Below are positions 1-8,113 of a stretch of 48,655 nucleotides of DNA, piece after piece. This DNA comes from CAZEBW01 sp964510205 (GTDB lineage Bacteria > Chloroflexota > Anaerolineae > VGOG01), in contig CAZEBW010000022.1 in assembly GCA_964510205.1 (NCBI GenBank), positions 1 to 48,655 on the forward strand, written 5' to 3'. The position numbers and the translations under genes were made by a program. The notes under the pieces were generated by a model, which saw only the letters and a list, made by a program, of their open reading frames with translations, made no database searches and had not been told where the DNA came from. How positions within the stretch are numbered: position 1 is the stretch's first letter; each line of letters begins with the position of its first letter.

Positions 1-3
1 TGC

Positions 4-16
4 CTCGCAATGACAG
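4..16. repeat. Right end of a GTCATTGCGAG-type element
   Basis: CTCGCAATGACAG at the window edge is identical to the right terminal repeat of the complete element at 9559-9657. The left end lies outside the window, so this is a partial copy. Confidence 0.75.
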
Positions 17-79
17 AGCGGGCAGGCCCTCGGTCCCGCCCCAGAACTGAAATGCGCACCTGTGTCGCAGACGGTGTCA

Positions 80-103
80 TGAGCCGTCGAAGGGCTCAGG
101 ACG
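80..103. repeat. GAGCC-GTCGAAGG-GCTCAGGAC repeat fragment
   Basis: A short palindromic repeat related to the widespread CTTCGACGGGCTCAGGAC type. Related fragments sit at about 9511-9531 and, in coding sequence, at 38740-38760. It lies just upstream of the promoter of the sugar kinase gene. Confidence 0.6.
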
Positions 104-118
104 CAGTTTGTTGCAGGG

Positions 119-147
119 TTGACAGCAGACGCGAGACGCGATATACT
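119..147 (+). promoter_or_regulatory. Sigma-70-type promoter of the FGGY kinase gene
   Basis: TTGACA at 119-124 and TATACT at 142-147 with a 17-bp spacer, 33 bp before the start codon at 181. This is a near-consensus housekeeping promoter by sequence; no operator repeat is evident. Confidence 0.75.
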
Positions 148-180
148 TACACATCATTTTTCTAGAGACGGGAGGGAACG

Positions 181-1719
181 ATGGCGGGAGAATACATCAT
201 CGCTCACGATGTGGGCACGCAAGGCAGCAAAGCGGTGCTGACAGACCCGCAGGGGCGCATCTTCGGCAGCGCCTTTGAGGGCTACAAAGTGAACTATCCC
301 CAAACCCATTGGGCCGAACAGGAACCAGAGGATTGGTGGCGCGCCGTCGCCAAGAGCACGCAGCGTCTTTTGGCTGAGAGCCAGGTGGCGCCTGAAGACG
401 TTCTGTGCATGGTCTTTTCCACCCAAATGCTGGGGATCGTGCCGACGGACGCCGAGGGCGCCTCTTTGCATTCAGCAATTATCTGGCTGGACGGGCGGGC
501 CGAGCGCCAGGCCCAGCAACTGATGCGCAAGCTGGTCCACCCCAGGATATTCGCCGCCATCGTGGGAGCCGAGGCCACGGGGAAGGACGTGTTGCCCAAG
601 CTGATGTGGCTCCAGCAGAACGCCCCCGACTTGGTGGCCCGGACGCATAAGTTTCTTGACGTCAACGGCTACCTCGTTCATCGCTGCACCGGGCGGATGG
701 TGGCTGACTGGGCAGCGGCCTCGGCCACGGGGCTGTTTAATCTCAAGAGCAAGAAGTGGGATGACTTCCTGATACGCTTCCTGCGCGCGCCGGGGGACAA
801 GCTCCCCGATCTCCTGCCCTCGAACGAACGAGTAGGCGGGCTGACCGCCGGCGCGGCTCGCGACCTGGGCCTGCTGGAAGGGATGCCCATCATCTGCGGG
901 ACGGGCGATGTCTTGGCAGCGGCTGTGGGGTCAGGCGCTGTGGGCGAGGGTGAAGGGCACATCTACTTGGGCACCTCCGGCTGGGTAGGCGTGGTCACGG
1001 AGAAGTCGCCCACCGGCCGACATGGCATCGCCACCATCCAGTCCGCCGACCCGACCAAGTGTTTCCTGCTCGCCGAGACGGAGACCGCTGGGATGTGCTT
1101 GCAGTGGATCGCTGATCAGTTCTACCATCAGGAGCAGAGCGATCCAGCGGTGGAGAACGTCTTCGCCCTCATGGATGCTGCGGTGGAAGAGGTGCAGGCC
1201 GGGTCGGGGCGCATCATCTTCACCCCCTGGATGTACGGTGAGCGAAGCCCGGTGTCGGACGTCTACGTTCGTTCCACGTTCCTGAATCTGAGCTGCGATC
1301 ACCAACGCGAGCACATGTTGCGCGCCGTGTACGAGGGCGTGGCTTATAATCTGGGCTGGATTCTGGAGATCATGAGCGAGAAATTTGGCTGGCGGCAGGA
1401 TGCTGTGCGCATCATCGGTGGGGGGGCGAGAGGAGACCCGTGGTTGCAGATCATCGCCGATGTGACGGGCAAGCGCGTGGAGAAGGTAGCCAATCCCCAA
1501 GAGGCCGGCGCCGTTGGCGCGGCCTTCATCGCCGCCATCGGCCTGGGCATCTACCCAGATTTCCAGACTTTGAAGAAGGTGGTTCGGGTGACCCGCACCT
1601 TTGAGCCTAAAGCTGAGAACGCAGAGATCTACAGCGAGCTTTTTGACGCCTACAAGAAGGTCTATGGCGCGTTGAGGGGGATTCATCGGCAGCTTAACCA
1701 GGAGCGCCTAAGTCGGTAA
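181..1719 (+). CDS. FGGY-family carbohydrate kinase (xylulokinase-like)
   Basis: Predicted cytoplasmic ATP-dependent sugar kinase of 512 residues, a typical length for the FGGY family. The N-terminal phosphate-binding motif HDVGTQGSKAVL is at residues 9-20. The likely catalytic aspartate is in CGTGDVLAAA (near residue 240), and the ATP-site loop YLGTSGW follows. The second FGGY signature, GGGARGDPWLQIIAD, is near residue 417. The start at 181 is supported by GGGAGG about 5 nt upstream and a promoter at 119-147. No sugar transporter or isomerase lies next to it, so the substrate (xylulose, gluconate, glycerol or another polyol) cannot be decided. The family assignment is firm; the xylulokinase label is only a nearest guess. 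Confidence 0.93.
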   Translation: MAGEYIIAHDVGTQGSKAVLTDPQGRIFGSAFEGYKVNYPQTHWAEQEPEDWWRAVAKSTQRLLAESQVAPEDVLCMVFSTQMLGIVPTDAEGASLHSAIIWLDGRAERQAQQLMRKLVHPRIFAAIVGAEATGKDVLPKLMWLQQNAPDLVARTHKFLDVNGYLVHRCTGRMVADWAAASATGLFNLKSKKWDDFLIRFLRAPGDKLPDLLPSNERVGGLTAGAARDLGLLEGMPIICGTGDVLAAAVGSGAVGEGEGHIYLGTSGWVGVVTEKSPTGRHGIATIQSADPTKCFLLAETETAGMCLQWIADQFYHQEQSDPAVENVFALMDAAVEEVQAGSGRIIFTPWMYGERSPVSDVYVRSTFLNLSCDHQREHMLRAVYEGVAYNLGWILEIMSEKFGWRQDAVRIIGGGARGDPWLQIIADVTGKRVEKVANPQEAGAVGAAFIAAIGLGIYPDFQTLKKVVRVTRTFEPKAENAEIYSELFDAYKKVYGALRGIHRQLNQERLSR

Positions 1720-1757
1720 ATTGGGGAACTGGGAACCTCGCAAGTCCGTAAATTCGG

Positions 1758-1807
1758 AAACTCGTAGATTCGTAAGTTGGCCTGCGAATCCACGAATCTA
1801 CGAGTTT
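1758..1807. repeat. 16-bp perfect inverted repeat in an ATTCGTA-rich spacer
   Basis: AAACTCGTAGATTCGT at 1758-1773 is exactly complementary to ACGAATCTACGAGTTT at 1792-1807, with an 18-nt loop. The flanks repeat the same TTCGTA words with a period of about seven. It lies between the kinase and the GNAT-like gene. It could act as a transcript-processing hairpin, but there is no T-run. I group it with the heptanucleotide repeats of this window. Confidence 0.7.
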
Positions 1808-1841
1808 ACGAATCTACCAATCCACCAACAAGGAGAAGGTC

Positions 1842-2987
1842 ATGACCAAAATTGCCGTAGAGGTGCAACCGGTTGCCACCCGAGAGGACCTCAACCGCTT
1901 TTTGCGCTTTCCCTGGCGTATCTATGCCGATGATCCGTATTGGGCGCCCCCCATCCTCAGTGAGATAGAGAAGAGGCTGGACACCCAGCGCAATCCCTTC
2001 TGGGAGTACGCCGAGAGAGAGATGTTTCTGGCGCGCCGCAATGGGGAGGTGGTCGGCACCGTGGCCGCCATTGTCAATCACCAGCACAATCGTCAGTTCA
2101 ATGACCAGACGGGTTTCTTTGGCTTCTTTGAGGCCATCAATGACGAGCGGGTAGCTGAGGCATTGATCGCCGCCGCCGCCGAGTGGCTGCGAGAGCGAGG
2201 GAAGAACCTCATGCGGGGTCCGGTCAACGGAGCGCCCACCGACGAAGTGGGTGTGCAGATCGTTGGCCATGATAGACGGCCATCTATCTGGGAGGGGCAT
2301 ACTCCTCCCTACTATCGCCAGTTGATTGAGCCTCTAGGCTTTCGGAAATATGACGATTATCTTGCCTATGAGTTGTGGTTTGAAGATCTCGATTGGGACT
2401 TGCGCAATCTGCCGTCACCGTTTTGGCGTGTGGCCGAGAGGGTGCGTAACAAGACAGGCGCAAGTGTTCGCAAGGTAAACGTGAACCGCTGGGATTCCGA
2501 AGTAGCCAAGATTCACCATCTGTACAACGAGGCGTTTCGTACCATACCGGGCCACGTTGACATGAGCCTGGAGAAGTTTTCTACGATGGCTAATTCCTTG
2601 CGCCCTTTCCTCGACCCTGGCTTAGTGGTCATCGCCGAGGTGGATGGCCAGCCGGTGGGCTTCGCTGTGGCTCTGATGGATCTCAACGAAGCGCTGTGCC
2701 ACTTCAGGAGTGGCAAGCTCTACCCCTGGGACCTGATCCGGTTGAAGTGGTACATGAGACGCATTCGTACCGCTTGCATCAAGATGCTCGGCGTCTTGCC
2801 TGAGTACCGGGCGCGGGGGCTGGAGATCTTGCTCGCCGTGGAATTTGGCCAGCATATTCTGAAGAAGGGCTATGAACGGGTGGAGATGTCGCTGCTGCAA
2901 GAGAAGAACACCATGATCAACCGCCTTGTACAGCGTGTGGGCGGGCAGGTCTATCTGTGCTACCGCGTCTACGAGAAACCTCTTTAG
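1842..2987 (+). CDS. GNAT-like N-acetyltransferase family protein
   Basis: A 381-residue soluble protein. The N-terminal part (RFPWRIYADDPYWAPPIL, then FLARRNGEVVGTVAAI) and the C-terminal part (VIAEVDGQPVGFAVAL, then GVLPEYRARGLEILLAVEF) each look like a GNAT half. In the second, the segment LPEYRARGL resembles the acetyl-CoA pyrophosphate-binding R/Q-x-x-G-x-G/A loop. I recognise it as a large GNAT-like family common in environmental bacteria and usually annotated only as N-acetyltransferase or hypothetical. AAGGAGAAGG ends 3 nt before the start, which supports it. The substrate is unknown. It may be cotranscribed with the upstream kinase, from which it is separated by 122 bp holding a hairpin repeat. 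Confidence 0.75.
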   Translation: MTKIAVEVQPVATREDLNRFLRFPWRIYADDPYWAPPILSEIEKRLDTQRNPFWEYAEREMFLARRNGEVVGTVAAIVNHQHNRQFNDQTGFFGFFEAINDERVAEALIAAAAEWLRERGKNLMRGPVNGAPTDEVGVQIVGHDRRPSIWEGHTPPYYRQLIEPLGFRKYDDYLAYELWFEDLDWDLRNLPSPFWRVAERVRNKTGASVRKVNVNRWDSEVAKIHHLYNEAFRTIPGHVDMSLEKFSTMANSLRPFLDPGLVVIAEVDGQPVGFAVALMDLNEALCHFRSGKLYPWDLIRLKWYMRRIRTACIKMLGVLPEYRARGLEILLAVEFGQHILKKGYERVEMSLLQEKNTMINRLVQRVGGQVYLCYRVYEKPL

Positions 2988-3028
2988 TCGAGAGACTCAC
3001 CCCCTTCGCCCGTCGCGGGTCAAAATGT

Positions 3029-3751
3029 TCAGGTGATGAGGTCTCTCGGCAGGAAATCCACGCGGTTCAGATAGAGCAGCCAGGCATCCTCATCGCGAAA
3101 TACGATGCGGCTGATCGCCGCGTTGTTCATGATGAACCGATAGCCCTCTCTGCCCGGCATGTCGAGGATGGCCGCCAGTAGATAGTTGTAGAAGCCGCCG
3201 TGACTGACCACGGCGATCCGATCATCGGTGCCGCCGTGTCTCTCCAGCAAATCGCGCAGAACACGTTGGGCGCGGGGGAGCCTAAGCTCAGGTTCCTCAA
3301 AAGGGCGGTTCCACCAGCCGTCCTCCCCTAAGGCGTCTGGCAAGACGAGGTCGGGAAAATGCCGCTCGAAGTAGGCCCGATTCTGGCCGGGCAGTCCGAT
3401 GGGCTCATCAGTTAGTTCGTCCCTCAGATAGATGCCGCCGGCCTCGTGCAGGTCCTCCCAGACTACCAGGGGCAGATCGAGGGCCTGGGCGATGATGTCG
3501 CCCGTGGTCACCGCCCTGACCATCAGGCTGGTGTAAAGGTGGGTGATGCCGAAGCCAGCCACGTTCTGAATGTCGGTATCACTGGTTGCCACGCTGGGGT
3601 CGGTCCGGCTCAAGAACTGGGTCAAGATCTCGGCCTGTCGCCGACCGATTTCGGTCAATCCGGGGTCCTCGGTGCGATTCTCGTGGGAGCCGGTGCTCAG
3701 CCAGCGCGCGTTGTTCTCCGATTGGCCGTGCCGGATAAAGTAGAGCTGCAT
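3029..3751 (-). CDS. Histidine phosphatase family protein (phosphoglycerate-mutase-like)
   Basis: A 240-residue member of the histidine phosphatase superfamily. The RHG motif is at residues 7-9 (FIRHGQSENN), where the histidine is phosphorylated during catalysis. The second catalytic histidine is in VVSHGGFYNYLL near residue 181. The middle part is longer than in cofactor-dependent mutases (DLPLVVWEDLHEAGGIY), as in broad-specificity phosphatases. It is convergent with the preceding plus-strand gene, with a 41-bp gap. A heptanucleotide repeat block begins just upstream of its start. The substrate is not predictable. Confidence 0.9.
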   Translation of the reverse strand: MQLYFIRHGQSENNARWLSTGSHENRTEDPGLTEIGRRQAEILTQFLSRTDPSVATSDTDIQNVAGFGITHLYTSLMVRAVTTGDIIAQALDLPLVVWEDLHEAGGIYLRDELTDEPIGLPGQNRAYFERHFPDLVLPDALGEDGWWNRPFEEPELRLPRAQRVLRDLLERHGGTDDRIAVVSHGGFYNYLLAAILDMPGREGYRFIMNNAAISRIVFRDEDAWLLYLNRVDFLPRDLIT

Positions 3752-3771
3752 GCTTCTCGTCGTCTCCTTGA

Positions 3772-3854
3772 GTTAGAAGTTGGAAGTTGGACGTTGGACG
3801 TTGGATGTTGGATGTTGGAGCAGAATCCAATCTCCAATCTCCAATCTCCAATCT
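3772..3854. repeat. Heptanucleotide tandem repeats, two opposed arrays
   Basis: Seven consecutive 7-mers of the type GTTGGAC/GTTGGAT/GTTAGAA run from 3772 to 3820. After a 6-nt gap, four exact copies of CCAATCT run from 3827 to 3854. The second array is roughly the reverse complement of the first, so the block can fold into a long hairpin. It fills the space between two divergently placed minus-strand genes. Similar arrays occur at 5788-5836, 13874-13938, 33417-33451 and 36010-36058. Confidence 0.9.
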
Positions 3855-3901
3855 CCGACCGATTATACCAAGAACCCGCTTTTTGCGCAACAAGCAGAAG
3901 C

Positions 3902-4660
3902 TCACGGCAGCCACTGCTCGTCCCCTGATGGGCGTTTTTCGCGCGGTGTTGTCTCTGGGGACGGAGGCGCGGCGAGCAGGCGCAGGAGTGCTGTCCGACG
4001 GGCATCGGGCCAGCGTATGCCGCTGCTCCGCAGGCGTTTGCGGTCGGGCTTGAAGGCGGTGCAGAAGTCGGGGGGCAGGAAGCTGTCCGTGATACGTCGA
4101 GGGGCGCGAATGTGCTCGTAGCCGCGGCGCTTCAATTGGCGAGCCATGTCGGGTGCGCAGGCTTGTTCCACCGGCTGCGATGCCTGGTAGTGACTGCAGC
4201 GACCGAACGTCACATCGTTGCGGCTGTTCCAGCTTAGGCTTTCCCAGGCTTGAGGTGGGCCGGGGAGGAAGCGGGCACAGTGGCGGCAGGCATCGAGTCG
4301 GAAGTCGCATTGTGGGCATTCGATTGGGCCTGACCCAACGGTGGGGCGATCATCGGGGGTCAGCGCCCAGGCGTGGGGCACCTCAGCACCGCAGAGCGGG
4401 CAGCGCAAGCTGTCGGCGCGACTCAGCCCTAGCGCGGCGGTTTCACGGGCAAGCAGGTCGGCCTGCTCGTCGGGGGACAGCGCCTCCATCCGCGCCCCCC
4501 ACCAGTAACGGGAGGGCGCTATCGTTCCCAGGAGCGCCCAACCTAACCGACGCGCCAGTCCGAAACCCCGCCGGCCTGCGTCCGCCCAGATGCGCCCGGC
4601 GCGCCAGGTCAGGAAGCCCAGAATCGCCAATCCCACTGCTAGAAGGAAATAGGTGTTCAT
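3902..4660 (-). CDS. Membrane-anchored zinc-ribbon protein, unknown function
   Basis: A 252-residue hypothetical protein. An N-terminal transmembrane helix (residues about 4-20) is followed by a basic segment. The soluble part carries several Cys pairs: CPLC, CPQC, CRHC, then single cysteines in GRCSHY and QACAP. This pattern suggests two zinc ribbons of the rubredoxin/RING-like type. The C-terminus is Arg/Pro-rich. No catalytic motif is visible. The start is the first Met before the membrane helix; there is no strong ribosome binding site to check it. Genes overlapping it on the plus strand are shadows. I do not recognise a named family. Confidence 0.7.
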   Translation of the reverse strand: MNTYFLLAVGLAILGFLTWRAGRIWADAGRRGFGLARRLGWALLGTIAPSRYWWGARMEALSPDEQADLLARETAALGLSRADSLRCPLCGAEVPHAWALTPDDRPTVGSGPIECPQCDFRLDACRHCARFLPGPPQAWESLSWNSRNDVTFGRCSHYQASQPVEQACAPDMARQLKRRGYEHIRAPRRITDSFLPPDFCTAFKPDRKRLRSSGIRWPDARRTALLRLLAAPPSPETTPREKRPSGDEQWLP

Positions 4661-4714
4661 CAGGGATTAGTGTACCCTTACGGTGGCGGATTGTCAAGTG
4701 GATGCATCAGTGAT

Positions 4715-4743
4715 TTGCCGTACAATGGATTGACGGGTATAAT
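4715..4743 (+). promoter_or_regulatory. Promoter of the DUF4258/DUF2283 pair
   Basis: TTGCCG at 4715-4720 and TATAAT at 4738-4743 with a 17-bp spacer, 63 bp upstream of the ATG at 4807. Confidence 0.7.
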
Positions 4744-4806
4744 ATAGTTGAACGTTGGCTTCATTTCGCGCAGTGGTTGCCAGCAAGGGCTTCAGAGGAA
4801 TGCAGA

Positions 4807-5088
4807 ATGGAAATCCAGATTGATCCACACACTTTGGAACGCGCTGAGGAGCGCGGCACCAACGAACAGGAAATCAAAGACGTAATTCATAGCGGGCTTT
4901 CCATTCCAGCAAAGCATGGTCGCTTGGGTAAGGCCAAAATCTATGATTTCAAGCAGCAACGGCATGGAAAGTATTACGAGCAAAAGAGGGTAGAAGTGAT
5001 TTACACTTTAGAGGAAGAGACCATCGTCACAGTGACGGTCTATGTGTTCTATGGAAAATGGGAGGAACAAAGTGCACATTCTGTATAA
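4807..5088 (+). CDS. DUF4258 domain protein
   Basis: A 93-residue protein with the pattern HTLERAEERGTNEQEIKDVI (residues about 7-26) typical of DUF4258, a small domain of the RelE/BrnT-like shape found beside antitoxin-like genes. I chose ATG 4807 over a TTG at 4777 because AGAGGAA lies 6 nt before it. The following gene starts inside its 3' end, so the two are translationally coupled. The pair may form a toxin-antitoxin-like module, but this is inference; DUF4258 has no proven common function. Confidence 0.75.
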   Translation: MEIQIDPHTLERAEERGTNEQEIKDVIHSGLSIPAKHGRLGKAKIYDFKQQRHGKYYEQKRVEVIYTLEEETIVTVTVYVFYGKWEEQSAHSV

Positions 5089-5293
5089 TGTTAAAACAGA
5101 CCTGCTCTACATCCGTCTGGATGACCAGAAGCAGCCAGTCATGAACAGGCGTGTCTCCGAGGATATTGTCTTGGACATCGGCGAAGGAGACAAGATTGTA
5201 GGCATTGAGATTCTTGACGCTTCCCAGCATCTCAGCCTTGAGCGGTTGCTGCCAGTGAAATATCAAGTCATGCCTGAAGTTGCAGTGGCATAA
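5072..5293 (+). CDS. DUF2283 domain protein
   Basis: A 73-residue protein matching DUF2283: an opening beta-strand pattern YNVKTDLLYIRLDD, then SEDIVLDIGEGDKIVGIEIL. The start is a GTG at 5072, because GGAGGA stands at 5061-5066. A longer reading from 5042 would lack this site. It overlaps the DUF4258 gene by 17 nt in another frame. DUF2283 and DUF4258 genes are commonly neighbours, which supports a joint function of the two products. Confidence 0.8.
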   Translation: MHILYNVKTDLLYIRLDDQKQPVMNRRVSEDIVLDIGEGDKIVGIEILDASQHLSLERLLPVKYQVMPEVAVA

Positions 5294-5437
5294 GAACGTA
5301 CGAAGATGCCGCGGCTGCAAACACCTGTAGCGGTCTACAGTAATAGGAAAGGTTCGGTAGGCCGTGTGCTGTGCTGCTCTCCGCTCGCTTCGTCCACCAA
5401 TTTGTCTCTCCTTTGACATGAGCCATAACGATCACCC

Positions 5438-8008
5438 ATGCCACTCTCCGCGCTCTTGAACACCTGGCAAACCGATCCCCGTATCGCCTCCAACGTTGCC
5501 GCCTGGCGGACCCTCCCCAGGCGGTCGGCGCAGTTTGCGCCGTTTCCCGATGACGTCCATCCTGCTCTGGTGGACGCCCTGTGCGCTCGCGGCATCCGCG
5601 CGCTGTACACCCATCAGGCCGCGGCCTGGCAGCGGGCGCAAGCCGGCCAGCATCTGGTGGTCGTCACCGGCACGGCCAGCGGCAAAACGCTCTGCTATAA
5701 CCTGCCGGTTCTCGACCGCCTGCTGCGCCATCCGCAGGCCCGCGCCCTCTATCTCTTTCCTACCAAAGCCCTGGCCCAGGATCAGTTGTCAGGGATCAGG
5801 AATCAGGGATTAAGGACTAGGGATCAGGGGTTGGTTGTTCGGGTTGCGACTTACGATGGCGACACGCCCGCCCAGGCGCGCCCCGCTATTCGCACGTCGG
5901 CGCGCCTGATCATCAGCAATCCCGATATGCTGCACGTCGGGGTGCTGCCGCATCACACCAAATGGGCCGATTTCTTTGGGCATCTCCAGTTTGTGGTGAT
6001 TGATGAGATGCACGCCTATCGCGGGGTGTTCGGATCGCACGTGGCCAACGTCCTGCGCCGGCTGAAACGCATCGCCCGCTTCTACGGCGCGTCGCCCCAG
6101 TTTATTTTGACCTCGGCCACCATCGCCAATCCGCTGGAGCTGGCCGAGCGGCTGATCGAGGAGCCGGTGGCGCTGGTGGACGACGACGGGGCGGCCCGAG
6201 GCGCCAGGCATTTCCTGATCTACAATCCTCCTGTGATCAATCGCGACCTCGGTTTGCGGCGCAGCGTGCTGCTGGAAAGCGTCCGCTTGGCGGGCGACCT
6301 GCTGCAGCACGGCGTGCAGACCATCGTCTTCGCCCGCGCTCGGCAGACCGTCGAACTGATCCTCAGTTATCTTCGGCGCACCACCCCTCTCCCGCTTCCC
6401 CCCCAGAGTTGGGGGGGACAGAGGGGGGGCGGAGAGGGGCCGGGGGTGAGGGCCTATCGCAGCGGCTACCTGCCGCGCCAGCGCCGTCAGATTGAGCGCG
6501 GGCTGCGGGAGGGACAGGTTCGCGCCGTGGTGGCCACCAACGCCCTGGAGCTGGGGATAGACATCGGCAGCATGGGCGCGGCGGTGCTGGCCGGCTATCC
6601 GGGCACCATCGCCGGCGCGTGGCAGCAGGCTGGCCGCGCTGGTCGCAAAACCGAAGCGTCGCTGGCCGTTCTGGTCGCCTCGGCCAGCCCGTTGGATCAG
6701 TTCCTGGCCCGTCACCCCGACTACTTCTTCGGTCGCTCGCCAGAGCAGGCTCTCATCAACCCCGACAACTTGCTCATCCTGCTGGGGCATCTGCGCTGTG
6801 CGGCCTTTGAGCTTCCCTTCCGGACGGGAGAGGGTTTTGGCCGTGTCGAAGGGAAGCAAGTGGCTGAGTTCCTCCAGTTTCTGCAGGAGGCCGGGGTGCT
6901 GCACCAGTCCGGGGACAAGTACTTCTGGATGGCGGATCACTATCCGGCCCAGGACATCTCGCTGCGCAGCGCGTCGCCCGAGGCGGTGGCGCTGCAGGCG
7001 CGGGATGGCGACGAGTGGGCGACCATCGGCCAGGTGGACCAGGCCAGCGCGCATTGGATGGTGCATCCGGGCGCGGTCTATCTGCACGAGGGGCAGGCGT
7101 ATCTGGTGGAGGAGCTGGACTTGGCGCAGCACATCGCGCGGCTGCGGGCGACGGAGGTGGATTACTACACCCAGCCGCGCCGCGAGACGACGGTGCAACT
7201 TCTGGACAAACTGGACGAGGCCGAAGCGTGCGGCGCGACCACGGCCCACGGCGAAATCGCTGTGACCAGCCAAGTGATCGGCTTTCGCAAAATCAGGTGG
7301 TTCACCCACGAGCAGCTTGGCCTGGGGGAGGTCTCCCTGCCGCCGACCGAGCTGCACACGACTGGCTATTGGCTGGCGCTGGCGGAGGACACGGTGGCCC
7401 GTTTGCGCGACCAGGGTGTGTGGACCAGTGATCCCAACGACTACGGCCCGAACTGGTCGGCGCAGCGCGATCGGGCGCGAGCCCGCGACGGTTATCGCTG
7501 TCAGGCTTGTGGCGTACTGGAGGATGAACGCTCCCACCACGTTCATCACAAGCTCCCTTTTCGCACCTTCGCCTCGTACCGCCAGGCTAACCGACTTTCC
7601 AACCTGGCGACCCTCTGTCCGCGCTGCCACCATCGGGTGGAGGTGGCGGTGCGCATGAGGAGCGGGCTGGCCGGCTTATCCTTTGCCCTGGGCCACCTGG
7701 CGCCGCTGTTCTTGATGTGCGATGCGGGCGACGTGGGCGTGCACTCCGATCCCAAGTCGCCGCTGGCTGAGGGCCAGCCAGCGGTGGTGATCTACGACCA
7801 GGTGCCGGCTGGCATCGGCTTTAGCCAGCGTCTGTTTGAACTGCACGACGAGTTGATGGCCCACGCCTACGAGTTGGTCGCCGCCTGCGAGTGCGCCGAC
7901 GGCTGTCCGTCGTGCGTCGGTCCCGCCGGTGAAAGCGGCGTTGGCGGCAAGCGCGAGACGCTGGCGATTTTGGAGGCGTTGTCAGCAAGGCCAGGGGTGA
8001 GACCCTAA
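5438..8008 (+). CDS. MrfA-like DEAD/DEAH helicase with DUF1998 zinc domain and inserted HNH domain
   Basis: An 856-residue superfamily 2 helicase of the YprA/MrfA (Hrq1-like) group. Motifs: GTASGKT (about residues 78-84), DEMH (about 188), LTSATI (about 224), TNALELGIDIG (about 367) and QQAGRAGR (about 397). The C-terminal DUF1998 part has its four zinc cysteines (FLMCDAG, then CECADGCPSC). Just before it an HNH-type segment is inserted at about residues 676-740, with CQACG, HHVHHKL and CPRCHHR. Two low-complexity insertions occur in the helicase core: heptanucleotide-encoded residues about 118-133, and a G/C palindrome at about 316-334. MrfA works with the MrfB exonuclease in UvrABC-independent repair in Bacillus; a MrfB homologue lies 1.8 kb downstream. 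Confidence 0.92.
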   Translation: MPLSALLNTWQTDPRIASNVAAWRTLPRRSAQFAPFPDDVHPALVDALCARGIRALYTHQAAAWQRAQAGQHLVVVTGTASGKTLCYNLPVLDRLLRHPQARALYLFPTKALAQDQLSGIRNQGLRTRDQGLVVRVATYDGDTPAQARPAIRTSARLIISNPDMLHVGVLPHHTKWADFFGHLQFVVIDEMHAYRGVFGSHVANVLRRLKRIARFYGASPQFILTSATIANPLELAERLIEEPVALVDDDGAARGARHFLIYNPPVINRDLGLRRSVLLESVRLAGDLLQHGVQTIVFARARQTVELILSYLRRTTPLPLPPQSWGGQRGGGEGPGVRAYRSGYLPRQRRQIERGLREGQVRAVVATNALELGIDIGSMGAAVLAGYPGTIAGAWQQAGRAGRKTEASLAVLVASASPLDQFLARHPDYFFGRSPEQALINPDNLLILLGHLRCAAFELPFRTGEGFGRVEGKQVAEFLQFLQEAGVLHQSGDKYFWMADHYPAQDISLRSASPEAVALQARDGDEWATIGQVDQASAHWMVHPGAVYLHEGQAYLVEELDLAQHIARLRATEVDYYTQPRRETTVQLLDKLDEAEACGATTAHGEIAVTSQVIGFRKIRWFTHEQLGLGEVSLPPTELHTTGYWLALAEDTVARLRDQGVWTSDPNDYGPNWSAQRDRARARDGYRCQACGVLEDERSHHVHHKLPFRTFASYRQANRLSNLATLCPRCHHRVEVAVRMRSGLAGLSFALGHLAPLFLMCDAGDVGVHSDPKSPLAEGQPAVVIYDQVPAGIGFSQRLFELHDELMAHAYELVAACECADGCPSCVGPAGESGVGGKRETLAILEALSARPGVRP
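5788..5836. repeat. Heptanucleotide repeat inside the helicase gene
   Basis: Seven 7-mers (GTCAGGG, ATCAGGA, ATCAGGG, ATTAAGG, ACTAGGG, ATCAGGG, GTTGGTT) in a row. They encode the linker after the LYLFPTKALAQDQL motif. The reading frame stays open; three heptads equal seven codons, so such arrays can expand in frame by 21 bp. Confidence 0.85.
6384..6439. repeat. G/C palindromic repeat inside the helicase gene
   Basis: CCCCTCTCC at 6384-6392 pairs with GGAGAGGGG at 6431-6439, and C7 at 6398-6404 pairs with G7 at 6411-6417. It encodes a Pro/Gly-rich stretch (PLPLPPQSWGGQRGGGEG) between helicase motifs, where relatives have a short loop. Confidence 0.8.
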
Positions 8009-8099
8009 AGGTTTTAAGAGCTCGCGGCCGTGGGTTGAATTTCTCAGGAGATGGAAGTTCCTTGAGATGATTGAAGTACGCGTCAAACCTTTAGGGTCT
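8000..8099. repeat. 100-bp MITE-like element with 15-bp terminal inverted repeats
   Basis: AGACCCTAAAGGTTT at 8000-8014 is perfectly complementary to AAACCTTTAGGGTCT at 8085-8099. The left arm contains the stop codon of the helicase gene. The element ends just before the ribosome binding site of the next gene. It resembles the element at 38966-39062 in size, arm length and the outer AGAC/GTCT bases. Confidence 0.8.
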
Positions 8100-8113
8100 G
8101 GGAGGAACATCAA

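Noticed and set aside
5810..7633. 607-residue minus-strand open frame opposite the helicase
   Set aside because: It is a shadow of the helicase gene, with no start site or family pattern.
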